This document shows positions 21,728-32,050 of a stretch of 64,000 bases of DNA, in pieces (position 1 is the first letter of the stretch; each line of letters begins with the position of its first letter). The DNA is from Datura wrightii (Eukaryota > Streptophyta > Magnoliopsida > Solanales > Solanaceae), in contig JASDFA010000003.1 in the NCBI GenBank assembly GCA_035772735.1, positions 61,190,501 to 61,254,500 on the forward strand, read 5' to 3'. The notes beneath the pieces were generated by a model, which saw only the letters and a program-made list of their open reading frames with translations, did not search any database and was not told where the DNA came from. The translations under genes were made by a program, and so were the position numbers.

Positions 21728-23520
21728 TTGGGAATAGTTAGGTGCTAGGCTGGGCTGGTTTGTTTGTATGTTCTCCTCTGTATCTTTGTATGTTATGTTT
21801 CCCTGTGTTTGTGAATTTTCAAATTGTTTTGTATCTGTTAATATTTGTGGAATTGATGTGTGTTGTTGAATGTTGCCAGCTGATTCTGTAAATATTTTTA
21901 AATATTTTTGCTTATCGAAATGATCGATATTTTTAAATTTTTTTTTTTGAAAATATTTTGTTCATATTTCAAATATTTTGTAAATAATTTTTCTATCGAA
22001 ATGATCGATGTTTTGCAAATTTTTCAACTTTTTAATTTTGGGTTTCTCGGCGTTTGTTTTCGGTTCTTTTACCGAGAATGGTCCCATTGAACCGAAGTCA
22101 TAGTTAGTGACCGTTCCCTATGATGGATGGATGACGACCGTCTTAAGGGAAATGTAGTCGTTAGGCGTAGTTTATTTTAATTTATTTTCTGTTTTTTTTC
22201 TTTGGTGGATTGCATCCCGGAACCTGTAGTTACTATATGGTTGCGAATTTTTGGTTGCGTGTTGTTCATGATATTCAAAATGCAAAGATGATTCGTATGA
22301 GAGCATGCAATCTTGTAAATATGTTGAGCTACCTGGGCTGTAGAGTTCGATTCGGTGTGATTGAGGCTTAATGTTTGAATTAATGTAATTAGTTGATTGA
22401 AGGTCTGTGAATACATCTTGAATCGAGCATGTGCATAAAGTGTGAAGTGAGGTGTTAATATTCCATGCTATTGTGAAGTGTCTAGAACTTGCCTGGTGTG
22501 TGTACAAAATGAAATGAAGGAGGTGTATTGTAGGAAAGGATGTAGGCATTTCTTTGTTTTAACCGAGAGTTTCTATTTTTTTTCTTGTCATACTCCCCCT
22601 TTCTGTGATTGTATACCCTAGTCAGCCCTTTGAGCCTTTAGCCGATTATTTCTTTCTTTTGTCCAAAAAGTGTAAACCGAGCGTAATTCTTTCTTTCCAT
22701 TAGCCGTAAAGTCTATACAAAACTCTAAAGCACTTAAGGAGAGAAAATAATGTTCCCAAAGTGTCAAAGAGTGAGAATTGTGAAAAGAAAGAAGAAAAGC
22801 AGAGTGATGAAAGAAAAGAAAAGGTTGAAGGTGCACTTGCTATAAATAAACGATAATGAAGGTGCATGAATAACCTTTGTTATTGTGTGAAGTGTGCTTA
22901 ATGAAATGGGCCATACTAAAGTAAATCATCAAGAATGGGATGATGGAAAAAAAAAGAAAAAAAAAGAGAAACAATGTCCATGAGTTGATGGGAATGTGTT
23001 GCAAAGGCGCTTAAGGATGCTAGTGGTTATTATTGGCTAATCCAATATTTATTAGTTCCATAGCTTCCATTACAACCCATTAAAGTCCTACGTGATCTTA
23101 CATTGCATTTCTTTATATTAGTGGAGTAATACACTAAGGGCAAGCTTATGGGTCATGACATGATGCATGTGAATTCTTTTGGGAGAGAGAGTGAAATTGT
23201 TTTTACATGCCCCTACTTGAATGTTTGTGTGTCACATGAGCAAAAAGGGGAAGATTCTCTTGAGTTGTGAGGGCACATGCTTGAGGAAAGACTAATTTTC
23301 GTGTCGGATATCTTGATTAGCTGATTTGCATGAGTTTGCCGATATCGAGAGTCGATTCTTAAAGTCTAGGAAGTCTTAATGTATTGAAGGTCATTGCATT
23401 GTTAAGACCATGCATGTTTTCTTGATGATTTGCAATATTGAATGATCGGTATGACCGTAGCTTAAATTGTCGCACCATACTAGCGAGGGTGGGATGTAAA
23501 TTGCATGAATGGTATGTTTG
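21728..23520 (+). other. Long 3' untranslated region of A1 with conserved block 22038-22160
   Basis: There is no gene. An A+T-rich part (21890-22030) holds TATCGAAATGATCGAT twice (about 21914 and 21994). Block 22038-22160 is nearly unchanged in A2 (32264-32387) and contains complementary pairs CTCGG / CCGAG and TTCCCT / AGGGAA. Purine-rich tracts occur near 22790-22970. The rest is alignable to A2 but more diverged. Confidence 0.6.
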
Positions 23521-23554
23521 TTGTTCGAGGACGAACAAGGATTTAAGTGTGGGG
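23521..23554 (+). promoter_or_regulatory. Hairpin with AGGA loop and polypurine tract of A1
   Basis: Stem TTGTTCG / CGAACAA (23521-23527, 23532-23538) around AGGA is followed by TTTAAGTGTGGGG (23542-23554), 4 nt before the 3' LTR at 23559. The position makes the purine motif the plus-strand primer (polypurine tract). Confidence 0.75.
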
Positions 23555-23558
23555 TAAG

Positions 23559-24980
23559 TGATCTTGGGCAGATTTATATGCCCAAGTGATACTCAAAAGT
23601 ATCATTTTCACCTTGTTTATCCAGCAATGTGTATACATTTTCATGCAATTGGTAATAAAATGTGAATTTATACTAACCAACATGATTAGCATTGTTTTGT
23701 AGGTAAAATGTGATTTCGGGAAGCTAAAATGCATGTTGGATGATATCGGAGTTGGACTTGGATGCGAGCAAGGAAAAAGGCATAGGACTGCACGAATTAA
23801 AGGGGCTCCGCGATGGAGCCGTGCCACGCTGCCATCGCAGAGGCATTCTGCCTGGAGGATGAAATTCATCAAATTTCCAGTGGAGGTTCGCGTCTGCTCC
23901 GTGGCACGGTGGCTAGCCTCCGCGTTGCACGCCGTGCCACGTTGGTGTTTAAATTCCCGGACCCCCAGTTCCAGTGAGGGTCCGCGTTCACGGCGTGTCA
24001 CGGAGGCAGTGCTCCGCGATGCACTCCGTGACACGTTGCTCATTATTCCGGGAAAAATTCCCACTAGTATAAATAGAACACTTAAGTGTATTTTTCATAA
24101 TTCAGACTTGGTGGAGCAAGGACGTGGGTTACAGGCAGTTGAGGGACGAAAAGTTCAGGGTTTGTTCTCTCTTTCTTTCTTCTTTAACTCAATTGTTTGT
24201 ATGATTAACACTCGTTTTATGATGATTAATCCACGAATGAGTGGCTAATTCCCTTCCTTGCTGAGGTTATGAACACTTGTGATGAATTTTGATTATTAAT
24301 TATATGGTTTTTCATCTTTTTCTTCCATGTTGTTCTATTAATTCCTGTTCTTACTGCATTGGTGTGTGGCCTACATTAATGTACATCTAAAAAGTCCGAT
24401 TTCACTCGAGAGAGCACAAAATTGGAAAGTTGTGAATTAATAGGATATTGTTCTTTACTTGATTTGGGAAAATTGAGTTTTGATGAACCTTCAGGATAGA
24501 AATATACCTGAAAGTCGTATTAGTCAATTTAGGAACCGGAATTGTATGGCTAGAAAATGAATTGCATTTGATCACAGAAATGTAGATGGATGGTTCATGA
24601 TTCTTAAGTGAGATTAAATACGAGAGTTTTAATCTCTTGGCAAATGTTATTGGCTAGCAACTAGAAGAAAAGATTAACCAATTTATGATGATAATCAGTT
24701 TCATTACATGTTCTTTAATCTCAGCATGCTTTTATCCATAGTGCAAATTCAAAGTAGATAATTGTTTGTAGTCTTAGTATAAAATTTATAAAACAAATTA
24801 TTCAATTTTTGGTTATTTAGTTGTCAGCATATTTAGAAGTAAAAATATAGTATACTTGAGCAAATTGCACTTATCCCAAGTCTCTGTGGGATCGATACTT
24901 GGCTTACTAAAGCCACTTACTACTTGTTCGACCACGTGCACTTGCGTGTCGGTTTTATAACCCCAACAAACACCCGAACA
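23559..24980 (+). repeat. Element A1 3' LTR (LTR_C)
   Basis: TGATCTTGGGCAG ... CACCCGAACA, 1422 bp. It differs from LTR_A only at scattered sites and lacks the U3 duplication. U3 hairpins are CTCCGCGATGG with its near-complement (one arm mutated), CGTGGCACGG / CCGTGCCACG and CGTGTCACGGAG / CTCCGTGACACG. TATA box at 24068-24075. Confidence 0.9.
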
Positions 24981-25491
24981 AAAATCCAAGACCAATTTAT
25001 CAAAATCCAATCAAATTAGCAAACCCACCATGAATATACCTCTAGCTAGCAAATTAGTAAAGCATATTTAAAGATAGAGAGAAGATACCAAGAGAATTTC
25101 CCTCACATTCATCACAATAGCTTTACAAATTTGCTTCACAAGCTCTTACAACAAAGGTGGAATTCCCACAATTTTGGATTAAAGGAAAAGAAGAAGAAAA
25201 GTTCTACCTAACTCTACAAATCTATGGTCAAAGGATTCTACCAAAAGTTCTATGAAAAAGATGAAGTCTAGATGAATCAATGAGTGGTGTACAATGGAAG
25301 TTATGTAGATATCTGTACTTTCTTGTGTACAACATTCCCCAATGCCCTTGAGGCTTTTGGATGCTTTGGAGACCTTTCTAGACCTCTTTACCCTTCAGTA
25401 GATGGCCTCACCTGTGAAGAATCGGCGTGTAGCTGGTGCAAATCTACGGAGCACCGGCTGTCCGACATCACAAATGGACAAGGGCAGTGAC
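24981..25491 (-). repeat. LTR X1, part 2
   Basis: It continues X1 from the A1 insertion site. 24981-25440 matches X2 from about 55887 to 56380 in order. It is cut at 25491 by element A2. No gene. Confidence 0.75.
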
Positions 25492-26904
25492 TGATCTTGG
25501 GCAGATTTATATGCCCAAGTGATACTCAAATGTGTCATTTTGTCTTGTTTATTTATCGATGTTTGTACATTCTCATGTGAATTGTAATAAAATGTGAATT
25601 TATACTAACCAACATGATTAGCGTGGTGTTGCAGGAAAAATATAATTTTACGAAGCTAAGATGCATGTTGGGAGAAATCTGGATTGGACTCGGAAGCTAG
25701 CAAGGGAAAAAAGCACAAGGAAAGCATGAATTAAAGGGGCTCCGCGATGGAGCCGTGTCACGCTGCCATCGCGGAGGCCTTCTGCCTGGATAGGGAATTT
25801 TGGCCAAATTCCAGTGTGGGTGCGCGTTGGGGCCGTGGCACGTTGGCCTAGCCCCGCGTTGCACGCCGTGCCACGTTGGGCCTTATTACCTGGATAGTCA
25901 ATTTCTAGTGAGGGTCTGCGTTGGTGGCGTGTCACGGAGGCAGTGCTCCGCGATGCACTCCGTGACACGTTGCTTGTTATTCCGGGAAAAATTCCCACTA
26001 GTATAAATAGAACACTTAGGTTCATTTTTAATTATTCTGACTTGGTGGAGCAAGAACGTGGGTTACAGGCAGTTGAGGGGATGAAAATCTCAGGGTTTTT
26101 CTCTATCTCCTTCTTCTTTATTTCAATTGTTTGTATGCTTAACACTCATTTAACGATCTTTAATCCACAAATGAGTGGCTAAATTCCCTTCTTGCTGAGG
26201 TTAAGAACATTTGTATTGAAATGTGATTATTGATAAATTGGTTTTTCATCTTTTCTTCCATGGTTGTTCTATTGATTCTTGTTCTTACTGCGTTAATGTG
26301 TGGCCAACGTTAATGTATATCTAAAAAGTCTGGTTTCACCCGAGAGAGCAAGAAATTGGAAAGTTGTGAATTGATAGGATATGATCTTTTCTTAGTTTGG
26401 GAAAATTGAGAATTGATTTACCTTCAAGATAGAGATATACCTTAAAGTTGTATTAGGCAATTAAGGAATCGGTTTTGTATGGCTAGAACATGAATTTCTT
26501 TTTATCACAGAGATGTAGGTGGAAGGTTCATGATTCTTAAGTTGGGTTAAATACGAGTGTTTTAATCCATAGGCAATAATTCTTGACTAGCAACCGGAGG
26601 AAAGATTAATCAAATTGTAGCGATAATCTATTTCGCTACATGTTCATTTTAGCCTCAGCATGCTCATACTTATAGTTCAGACTCAATTTGTATATTCGTT
26701 TTAGACTTAGTATAAAATTAGGAACAAAATATCAAAATCTTCTTCACACTGTTGTCAGCAGTTTAGAGTTAACGTTTATTGACACTTGATTAGATTGATA
26801 CCTTAGTCCAGTCCCTGTGGGATCGATACTTGGCTTACTTGAACCTCTTTACTACTTGTTCGACCATGTGCACTTGCGTGTAGTTATACCAAACAGACCG
26901 AACA
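25492..26904 (+). repeat. Element A2 5' LTR (LTR_D)
   Basis: 1413 bp, TGATCTTGGGCAG ... CAGACCGAACA. U3 hairpins are CTCCGCGATGG / CCATCGCGGAG (25740-25750, 25766-25776), CGTGGCACG / CGTGCCACG (25834-25842, 25867-25875) and CGTGTCACGGAG / CTCCGTGACACG (25928-25939, 25958-25969). TATA box at 26002-26009. Confidence 0.9.
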
Positions 26905-26910
26905 AGTTTT

Positions 26911-26928
26911 TGGCGCCGTTGCCGGGGA
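26911..26928 (+). other. Primer binding site of A2 (Asp tRNA)
   Basis: A perfect TGGCGCCGTTGCCGGGGA, 6 nt after LTR_D. Confidence 0.92.
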
Positions 26929-27032
26929 CTGGCAATTGGTAAAATTTTCTTAAGTGTTAGTTTACTATTTCTTCTTAGTGTTGACAACTTGGTCTTAGCC
27001 TGTATTTTGCAGATACTAATGTCTGTTGAACA

Positions 27033-27299
27033 CTGGCAAGAGACAAGGAGCTGGTGGACTCATATTTAGAGCCAGAAAGACAATTCCATCATCAAAGGAG
27101 AGAAGCTCTAGAGAAAAAGCTGTAGTTGCTTAGACAAACAATCCTGGAGCAACAACAGAATCCACCAGTTGTAAGGGCAATGTTAGTGCCCGAGGAAATG
27201 GTAGCTAGGCCGGTTCGCGAGGTGGCAATCCCACATGCTAACAATGTCACATCTAGCATCCGCAAACCTGAGCCAGGAGGGAGGTCCGCGCTTAAATAG
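27033..27299 (+). pseudogene. Gag N-terminal leader frame of A2 (CTG start)
   Basis: It opens with CTG-GCA-AGA-GAC two codons after an in-frame TGA (27027-27029), in phase with gag-protease. An internal TAG at 27123-27125 and the terminal TAG at 27297-27299 interrupt it. The last stop is at the same codon as TAA 15430-15432 in A1 and is followed after one codon by ATG 27303. Confidence 0.5.
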
Positions 27300-27302
27300 A
27301 AC

Positions 27303-29366
27303 ATGGTGCAATTGTTGCACACCAGCGGGCAGTTCATAGGTCTCCCTCATGAGGATCCACAACAACATCTCCAACATTTTTTGGAGATAAGTGACACGTA
27401 CATCCCCGCTGGAGTGTCATCAGATTATGTCAGGCTTACATTGTTCCCATTTTCACTTTTGGGAGAAGCTAAGAGGTGGTTGAAAGCTGAGCCACCTAAT
27501 TCCATCACCATGTGGGATGATCTTGCAAAGAAATTCTTTATACGGTTCTTTCCATCCGATAAAAAAGCAAGACTTAGAAGTCAAATTCTAAGTTTTAAAC
27601 AGAGAGAGGGAGAGAATCTGTATCAGGCCTGGGAGAGATTCAAATCTATGTTGCGGGATTGTCCTCATCATCACCAATCCAATGATGTGCTGGTGCATAC
27701 TTTCATAGAGGGTTTGGAACCCCACACAGAAATCTTGCTAGACTCAGCAGCTGGGGGACAAGCATTAGAGAAGACTTATGAGGAGCGGTATACCTTGTTA
27801 AATCGTATTTCGCATGGGAATCCGGAGTGGAATGTGGATTCATCAAGAGGAGGAACAAGGAAAGCAGCAGGAGTCCTAGAAGTGGATGGTTTTACAGCTA
27901 TTGCTGCACAAATAGCTGCGTTACAGAATCAACTCAACACCCACTTTAGTAACATGAGCATGAACCAGTCTCAAGCCCCAATGAATGTAGTGCAGCAGAT
28001 TTGGTGTGAAGTGTGCGGGAGTAATGAACACTCAACTGACTGTTGCAGGGCAAATCCTGATTCGGTGACCTTTGTTGGTAATGTACAGAGAAATAACCAC
28101 CTACAGTATGGTAACAGCTACAATTCCAACTGGAGGAATCACCCAAATTTCTCTTGGGGTAGCAACAACCATCAAGGGCAAAGTTCGAGTCAGGGGGCGC
28201 AGAGAAATCAAGGAGGGCAGCAGAACTATCAGTCACAATACAGAAGCAAAAATGCACCTCCTCCACCACCATCACCCAGCATTGAGGAAATGTTCAAGAC
28301 AATGATAGCTAACCAAGTTCAATTGCAGGCTGATTACGTGAGATTGGCAGCCGATGTAAAGAACAATCAGTTAGCTACAAAGGCGCCGGAGTACCAGTTT
28401 GGGCAATTTGCTGGAGCTCAAAACACCAGGCCGAGAGGAGGACTTTTTAGTGACACTGACCCCAACCCCAAGCAAGTAAATGCAGTGACCACAAGGAGTG
28501 GTTTGCAACACAAGGAGGTGGAACCAGAAAGACCACCACAGCAGTCGGGAGTAGTGGAAAAGGAGAGGGAGCACAATGATGATAGGGGGAAGGAGAAGGA
28601 AGCTGAACCAGAAAGACCACCACCCCCGTTCCCTCAAAGACTAATGAAACACAAGGAGGAAGCATGTTTCAAAAAGTTCATGGAGGTGGTTAAGCAGGTA
28701 CACATTAATTTACCTCTTGTTGATGATTTGCAGGGAGTGCCGAAGTATGCGAAATATAACAAGGACATTGTGGCAAACAAAAGCAGGTTGACTGAGTACG
28801 CCATGGTGGGGCTTACGGAGGAGTGCACTTCACAGATACAAAATAGGTTGCCCACAAAGCTCAAGGACCCTGGGAGATTTACAATTCAAATTACAATTGG
28901 GCAGAGTATCCGAGCTCATGGATTATGTGATTTGGGAGCGAGCATTAACTTGATGCCGACATCGGTATTCAAGAAGTTGGGGCTAGGGAGTCCTAGACCA
29001 ACAACAGTGATCTTGCACCTGGCGGATCGTTCCTTAGCCAGACCTAATGGCATTGTGGAAGACGTGCTGGTGCAAGTGGGCTCCCTTATCTTCCCGGTAG
29101 ACTTCGTCGTTCTGGATTTTGAGCCAGACGCGGAAGTCCCATTTATTTTGGGACGTCCTTTCTTGGAGACTGTGAAAGAACTTATTGATGTAGTGGCAGG
29201 GCAGCTAACTATGCGGGCCCATGACAAGGTGGAGGTGTTTGAGGTGTACAAGGCTACAAAGCTGCCGGCCGTGTACGAGGAACTCTCAGTGATCAACGTG
29301 CTTGATCGAGCGGATAGTGCTCAGAGCGTTGAGTCACTGGAGCCATTGGGGAAACCACCGGAGTAG
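27303..29366 (+). CDS. Element A2 gag-protease, intact frame
   Basis: A 687-codon uninterrupted frame from a true ATG. Capsid (retrotransposon gag) domain at about residues 35-185 (RLTLFPFSLLGEAKRWL, QAWERFKSMLRDCPHH). Degenerate knuckle region IWCEVCGSNEHSTDCC near residue 240. Gln/Asn/Ser-rich linker, then a PPPPPSPSIEEMFK stretch near 320. Protease with LCDLGASINLMP near residue 540 and FILGRPFLE near 615. It would form particles and cut them, but no RT or integrase follows. Complete gag-protease in an otherwise decayed element is notable. It ends at TAG 29364, about 65 nt before the point where A1 stops. Confidence 0.88.
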   Translation: MVQLLHTSGQFIGLPHEDPQQHLQHFLEISDTYIPAGVSSDYVRLTLFPFSLLGEAKRWLKAEPPNSITMWDDLAKKFFIRFFPSDKKARLRSQILSFKQREGENLYQAWERFKSMLRDCPHHHQSNDVLVHTFIEGLEPHTEILLDSAAGGQALEKTYEERYTLLNRISHGNPEWNVDSSRGGTRKAAGVLEVDGFTAIAAQIAALQNQLNTHFSNMSMNQSQAPMNVVQQIWCEVCGSNEHSTDCCRANPDSVTFVGNVQRNNHLQYGNSYNSNWRNHPNFSWGSNNHQGQSSSQGAQRNQGGQQNYQSQYRSKNAPPPPPSPSIEEMFKTMIANQVQLQADYVRLAADVKNNQLATKAPEYQFGQFAGAQNTRPRGGLFSDTDPNPKQVNAVTTRSGLQHKEVEPERPPQQSGVVEKEREHNDDRGKEKEAEPERPPPPFPQRLMKHKEEACFKKFMEVVKQVHINLPLVDDLQGVPKYAKYNKDIVANKSRLTEYAMVGLTEECTSQIQNRLPTKLKDPGRFTIQITIGQSIRAHGLCDLGASINLMPTSVFKKLGLGSPRPTTVILHLADRSLARPNGIVEDVLVQVGSLIFPVDFVVLDFEPDAEVPFILGRPFLETVKELIDVVAGQLTMRAHDKVEVFEVYKATKLPAVYEELSVINVLDRADSAQSVESLEPLGKPPE

Positions 29367-29441
29367 TGTAAGCATGACATGGGTGAGGACGGTAGTTGAG
29401 AGAAGATGTCTGTCACCCTAGAGGATGACTGAGCTTAATGA

Positions 29442-29488
29442 TGTCGAGCCGCGACGGTAAACCAGGCGCTGCACGGGAGGCAACCCGT
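29442..29488 (+). promoter_or_regulatory. Double hairpin after gag-protease (A2)
   Basis: Hairpin 1 is GTCG / CGAC (29443-29446, 29452-29455) around AGCCG, extendable by a U-G pair. Hairpin 2 is ACGGG / CCCGT (29473-29477, 29484-29488) around AGGCAA. Confidence 0.65.
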
Positions 29489-29720
29489 AAAATTTTTGTA
29501 ATATGTGAATAGATTTCGTAGAAGAAAAAAAAAGTAAAGAAAAAGTCAGAAAAATAAAAATAAAAGCAAAAAAATTGTATTTTATGTGAAACCTATAAAT
29601 TCTAACCAATTTCTTGTTGTGAGATGAATTTCAAGTTGAACGGAGGGTAAAAATGCAAAGGATCGCAAAGGAAAAATCAAGGTAAGAAAAATAATAAAAA
29701 ATGGAAAAAAACAGTGAGCC

Positions 29721-29876
29721 TGCGCGATGGCTACGTGTCACGGAGGGAGTGCTCCGCGTTACCCTCCGTGACACGTTGAAGTGTAATCTGGAATTTTTGA
29801 AAAATTCCAGAGTACCTGCGCGATGGCTCCGTGTCATGGAGGGCATGCTCCGTGTTACCCTCCGTGACACGTTGAA
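29721..29876 (+). repeat. Two GC-rich inverted repeats in direct repeat (96-bp period)
   Basis: A perfect 15-bp inverted repeat, ACGTGTCACGGAGGG / CCCTCCGTGACACGT (29733-29747, 29762-29776), is repeated at 29830-29843 / 29858-29871 with one G-T. The arms are nearly those of the third U3 hairpin of the LTRs, so LTR-like U3 sequence lies between gag-protease and the third ORF. Confidence 0.8.
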
Positions 29877-30750
29877 GTGTTATTCGCGACGGGTCACACC
29901 GGGTCGCCGGGTGACCCGCGCGAAAAACCCCCCTTTTTACCCCGAAAACACCCAATTTTTCCCATTTTTCACTCCCCTCCACGACAAACAACCCAAAATT
30001 CCCCCTTCCCCAACGTGACACGGACCTAGGAGCTAAAAGTCTTCAACTTTTCTTCAATATCATCGAATTGAAGGTATGTTCGTTAACTTCATCTCATTTC
30101 TTGTCCAATTTTTCCGATTTTGAGCATAGGAAGTGAGGAAAACTTGCCCTAATTGTAAATTGAGCTTGAATCCATGTAAGCTATTCTTAATTGATGTTCG
30201 TAGTATCGTTGTGATTATATGAACTCGATAAATACATGGGTGATTGAAATTCTTGCAAAATTGTAGCTAGGGTTAGAATTCAAATATGAAGAAGTTAAAA
30301 TTGAGTTGAAATGTGAAATTCTTCTTGGTTTGTGCATGTTGAGTGAAGTAAATGATGTTGTGCTTAACGTTAAGATGCTAAAGGTGCGACGGATTGTCGG
30401 GATAATCAAATTGTTGAAATTGCATAGAAATTGGGGGAATTGCATCAGTTTTGTTGATAGAATTTTTTGCTAAGTGCTATGTGATGAAATGCTATCGATG
30501 GTAATAGTGGATTAGTTGTACGAAGTCTGAGTAGTACATAGAATGCATACCTTCGAACCCTCTGAATGCACGAGGCATTTTTGTTATTATTTCTTTATTT
30601 TGAAAGTTAGAAAAAGAGGTTTGTCTTGCTGTAATGTTGTGATTGTGGCTAAAGACTAAGTGTGGGGGGGGCCTAGCTTAACCCAACCTTAGTCGAAGAT
30701 AATTTTACTTTGAATAACATTGAAACTGTCGGTTTGGTTTGACAGAAACA
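29877..30750 (+). other. Untranslated interval before third ORF of A2
   Basis: There is no gene. A C-rich pyrimidine tract runs 29920-30015. 30470-30670 aligns with A1 20155-20350 (shared TTAGTTGTACGAAGTCTGAGT-like word; A1 has TTAGCTG). ACTAAGTGTGG followed by a run of G at 30655-30669 is the first purine motif; GACTAAG pairs with CTTAGTC about 25 nt later. Confidence 0.5.
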
Positions 30751-31971
30751 ATGGCAAGCAGGCAAGATAAAGGGAAGGGTGCATCTACATCGGGCGCGGG
30801 AAGGAAAAGAATCAGACTGGGAATAGCAGTCCCAGCAGCACCAGCGGTTCTACGCGACCAACGTCGCCAATACGAAACCCGATGGGTGACAGAGGAAGGG
30901 AAGAAATGGTACGCAAAGCATAAGGAAAGCAAATACTTCCCCGAGGAGCACATTGCTAGGGAACCGTTGGCACAGGAATTCCCCAAGATTGTCCACAGGA
31001 TTGATGCAGCCGGGCTGAACTTCATCTTTGAAGAGCCCAAGGAGTGCAATCTGCACCTGATTCGGGAGTTCTACACCAACTGGAACCCGACACTCAGAAG
31101 TCACACCATAAAGATAAGGGGGCAGGTAGTCACTTTTGAGCCCTATCACCTTAATTCCATTTTGGGGGCGCGGGACACAGACGCCCATGTACTCCGGCAG
31201 CTGAATATCACTCCACCATATGCGGACATCAGACGCACTCTGTGTGGATCCCGGTCTACAGCACGGTAGAGCAGGCATAAGGAGAGGGGCTACCATCAAA
31301 CATTGCCCTACTCACAGATGAACAGGGAAGCCAGGATATGGCTTAAGATTGTTTGTTCCTGCCTGATCCCTGGGGTGCATATGATAGATGTCACCCGGGA
31401 TCATGTGTGCTTGGTCTATGCCTTGATGAAAGGGCTGGAGATCAATGTTGGGGCGGTGATTATCTCCGCCATGAAGAGAGCCCGTTTGAATCAAGGGTAC
31501 AAGTAAGGGTTTGGTGGTTTACTGACCACGTTCCTGAGGGGCCTAGATGTTGAGGAGGAGGGCCTTGACTACATCCTGCAGATGGAGAGGCGGGCCTTAG
31601 ATGTCACCAAAACTAAGGCACCCGACACCACTCATGGGCCAGTTCTTACACTAGCCGAGCGACATGCTCGGGATGATCAGTACATGGCTCGCATGTTCGG
31701 GATGCAGATGCTCCAGCTACGCATGGGCGGGAGGCCGGCAGCAGAAGATGAGCTATGGCAGCTCGAGCTAGACTACCCTTTTGGCGAAAATGCCAGGGCT
31801 CTATGCTGAGTGGGGCCAGCTTTTGTGGAGCCCACTGATGATGACGTCCCCACAGATGAGGAGACACGTCGTGAGGACTCAGATGTTGAGTCAGATGATG
31901 ATGACGGGGGCGATTCAGACATGGGAGACGAGGCAACAACACCTGACGAAGAAGTGGAATACTTTGATTGA
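30751..31971 (+). pseudogene. Element A2 third ORF (putative plant transposon protein domain)
   Basis: A 406-codon frame from ATG 30751 to TGA 31969-31971 in a single phase, broken by TAG 31267-31269, TAA 31504-31506 and TGA 31807-31809. It is collinear with A1 20431-21650, with the same MASRQDKGKG start, FYTNW, HLNSILGARDTDAH and GLEINVGAVIISAMK words. Here the acidic C-terminus is preserved in frame (EETRREDSDVESDDDDGGD...). The stops are at different codons from A1, so both genes decayed independently after being intact in a common source. Confidence 0.75.
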
Positions 31972-32015
31972 TCAAGGAGTTTCACCACCCACTTTTGTGC
32001 TATGCTGAATTTTGT

Positions 32016-32050
32016 GAACACTGGAGACATTGTTCGATTTAAGTGTGGGG
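32016..32050 (+). promoter_or_regulatory. Hairpin with GAGA loop plus AAGTGTGGGG motif (A2, second)
   Basis: GAACACTG / CATTGTTC (32016-32023, 32028-32035; one mismatch) around GAGA, then TTTAAGTGTGGGG (32038-32050). Same place as 21694-21727 in A1. Confidence 0.55.

Larger units (their letters stand above)
13428..24980 (+). mobile_element. Element A1: Athila-type Ty3/gypsy retrotransposon with three LTRs and no pol
   Basis: Outer LTRs (13428-15032 and 23559-24980) differ by only a few percent by eye, apart from a 183-bp duplication in the first. They are flanked by AGAAT (13423-13427) and AAAAT (24981-24985). X2 shows the unoccupied site (55887-55891 AGAAT), so this is a target-site duplication with one change. 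Inside are gag-protease, a complete extra LTR with primer site (17662-19123), a 237-codon ORF and a third ORF. No RT, RNase H or integrase motif occurs anywhere between the outer LTRs. Confidence 0.85.

Noticed and set aside
22038..22160. Conserved block as a snoRNA or tRNA
   Set aside because: ATGATGGATG resembles a C box, but I see no matching D box at the right spacing and no cloverleaf. Kept only as a conserved untranslated block.
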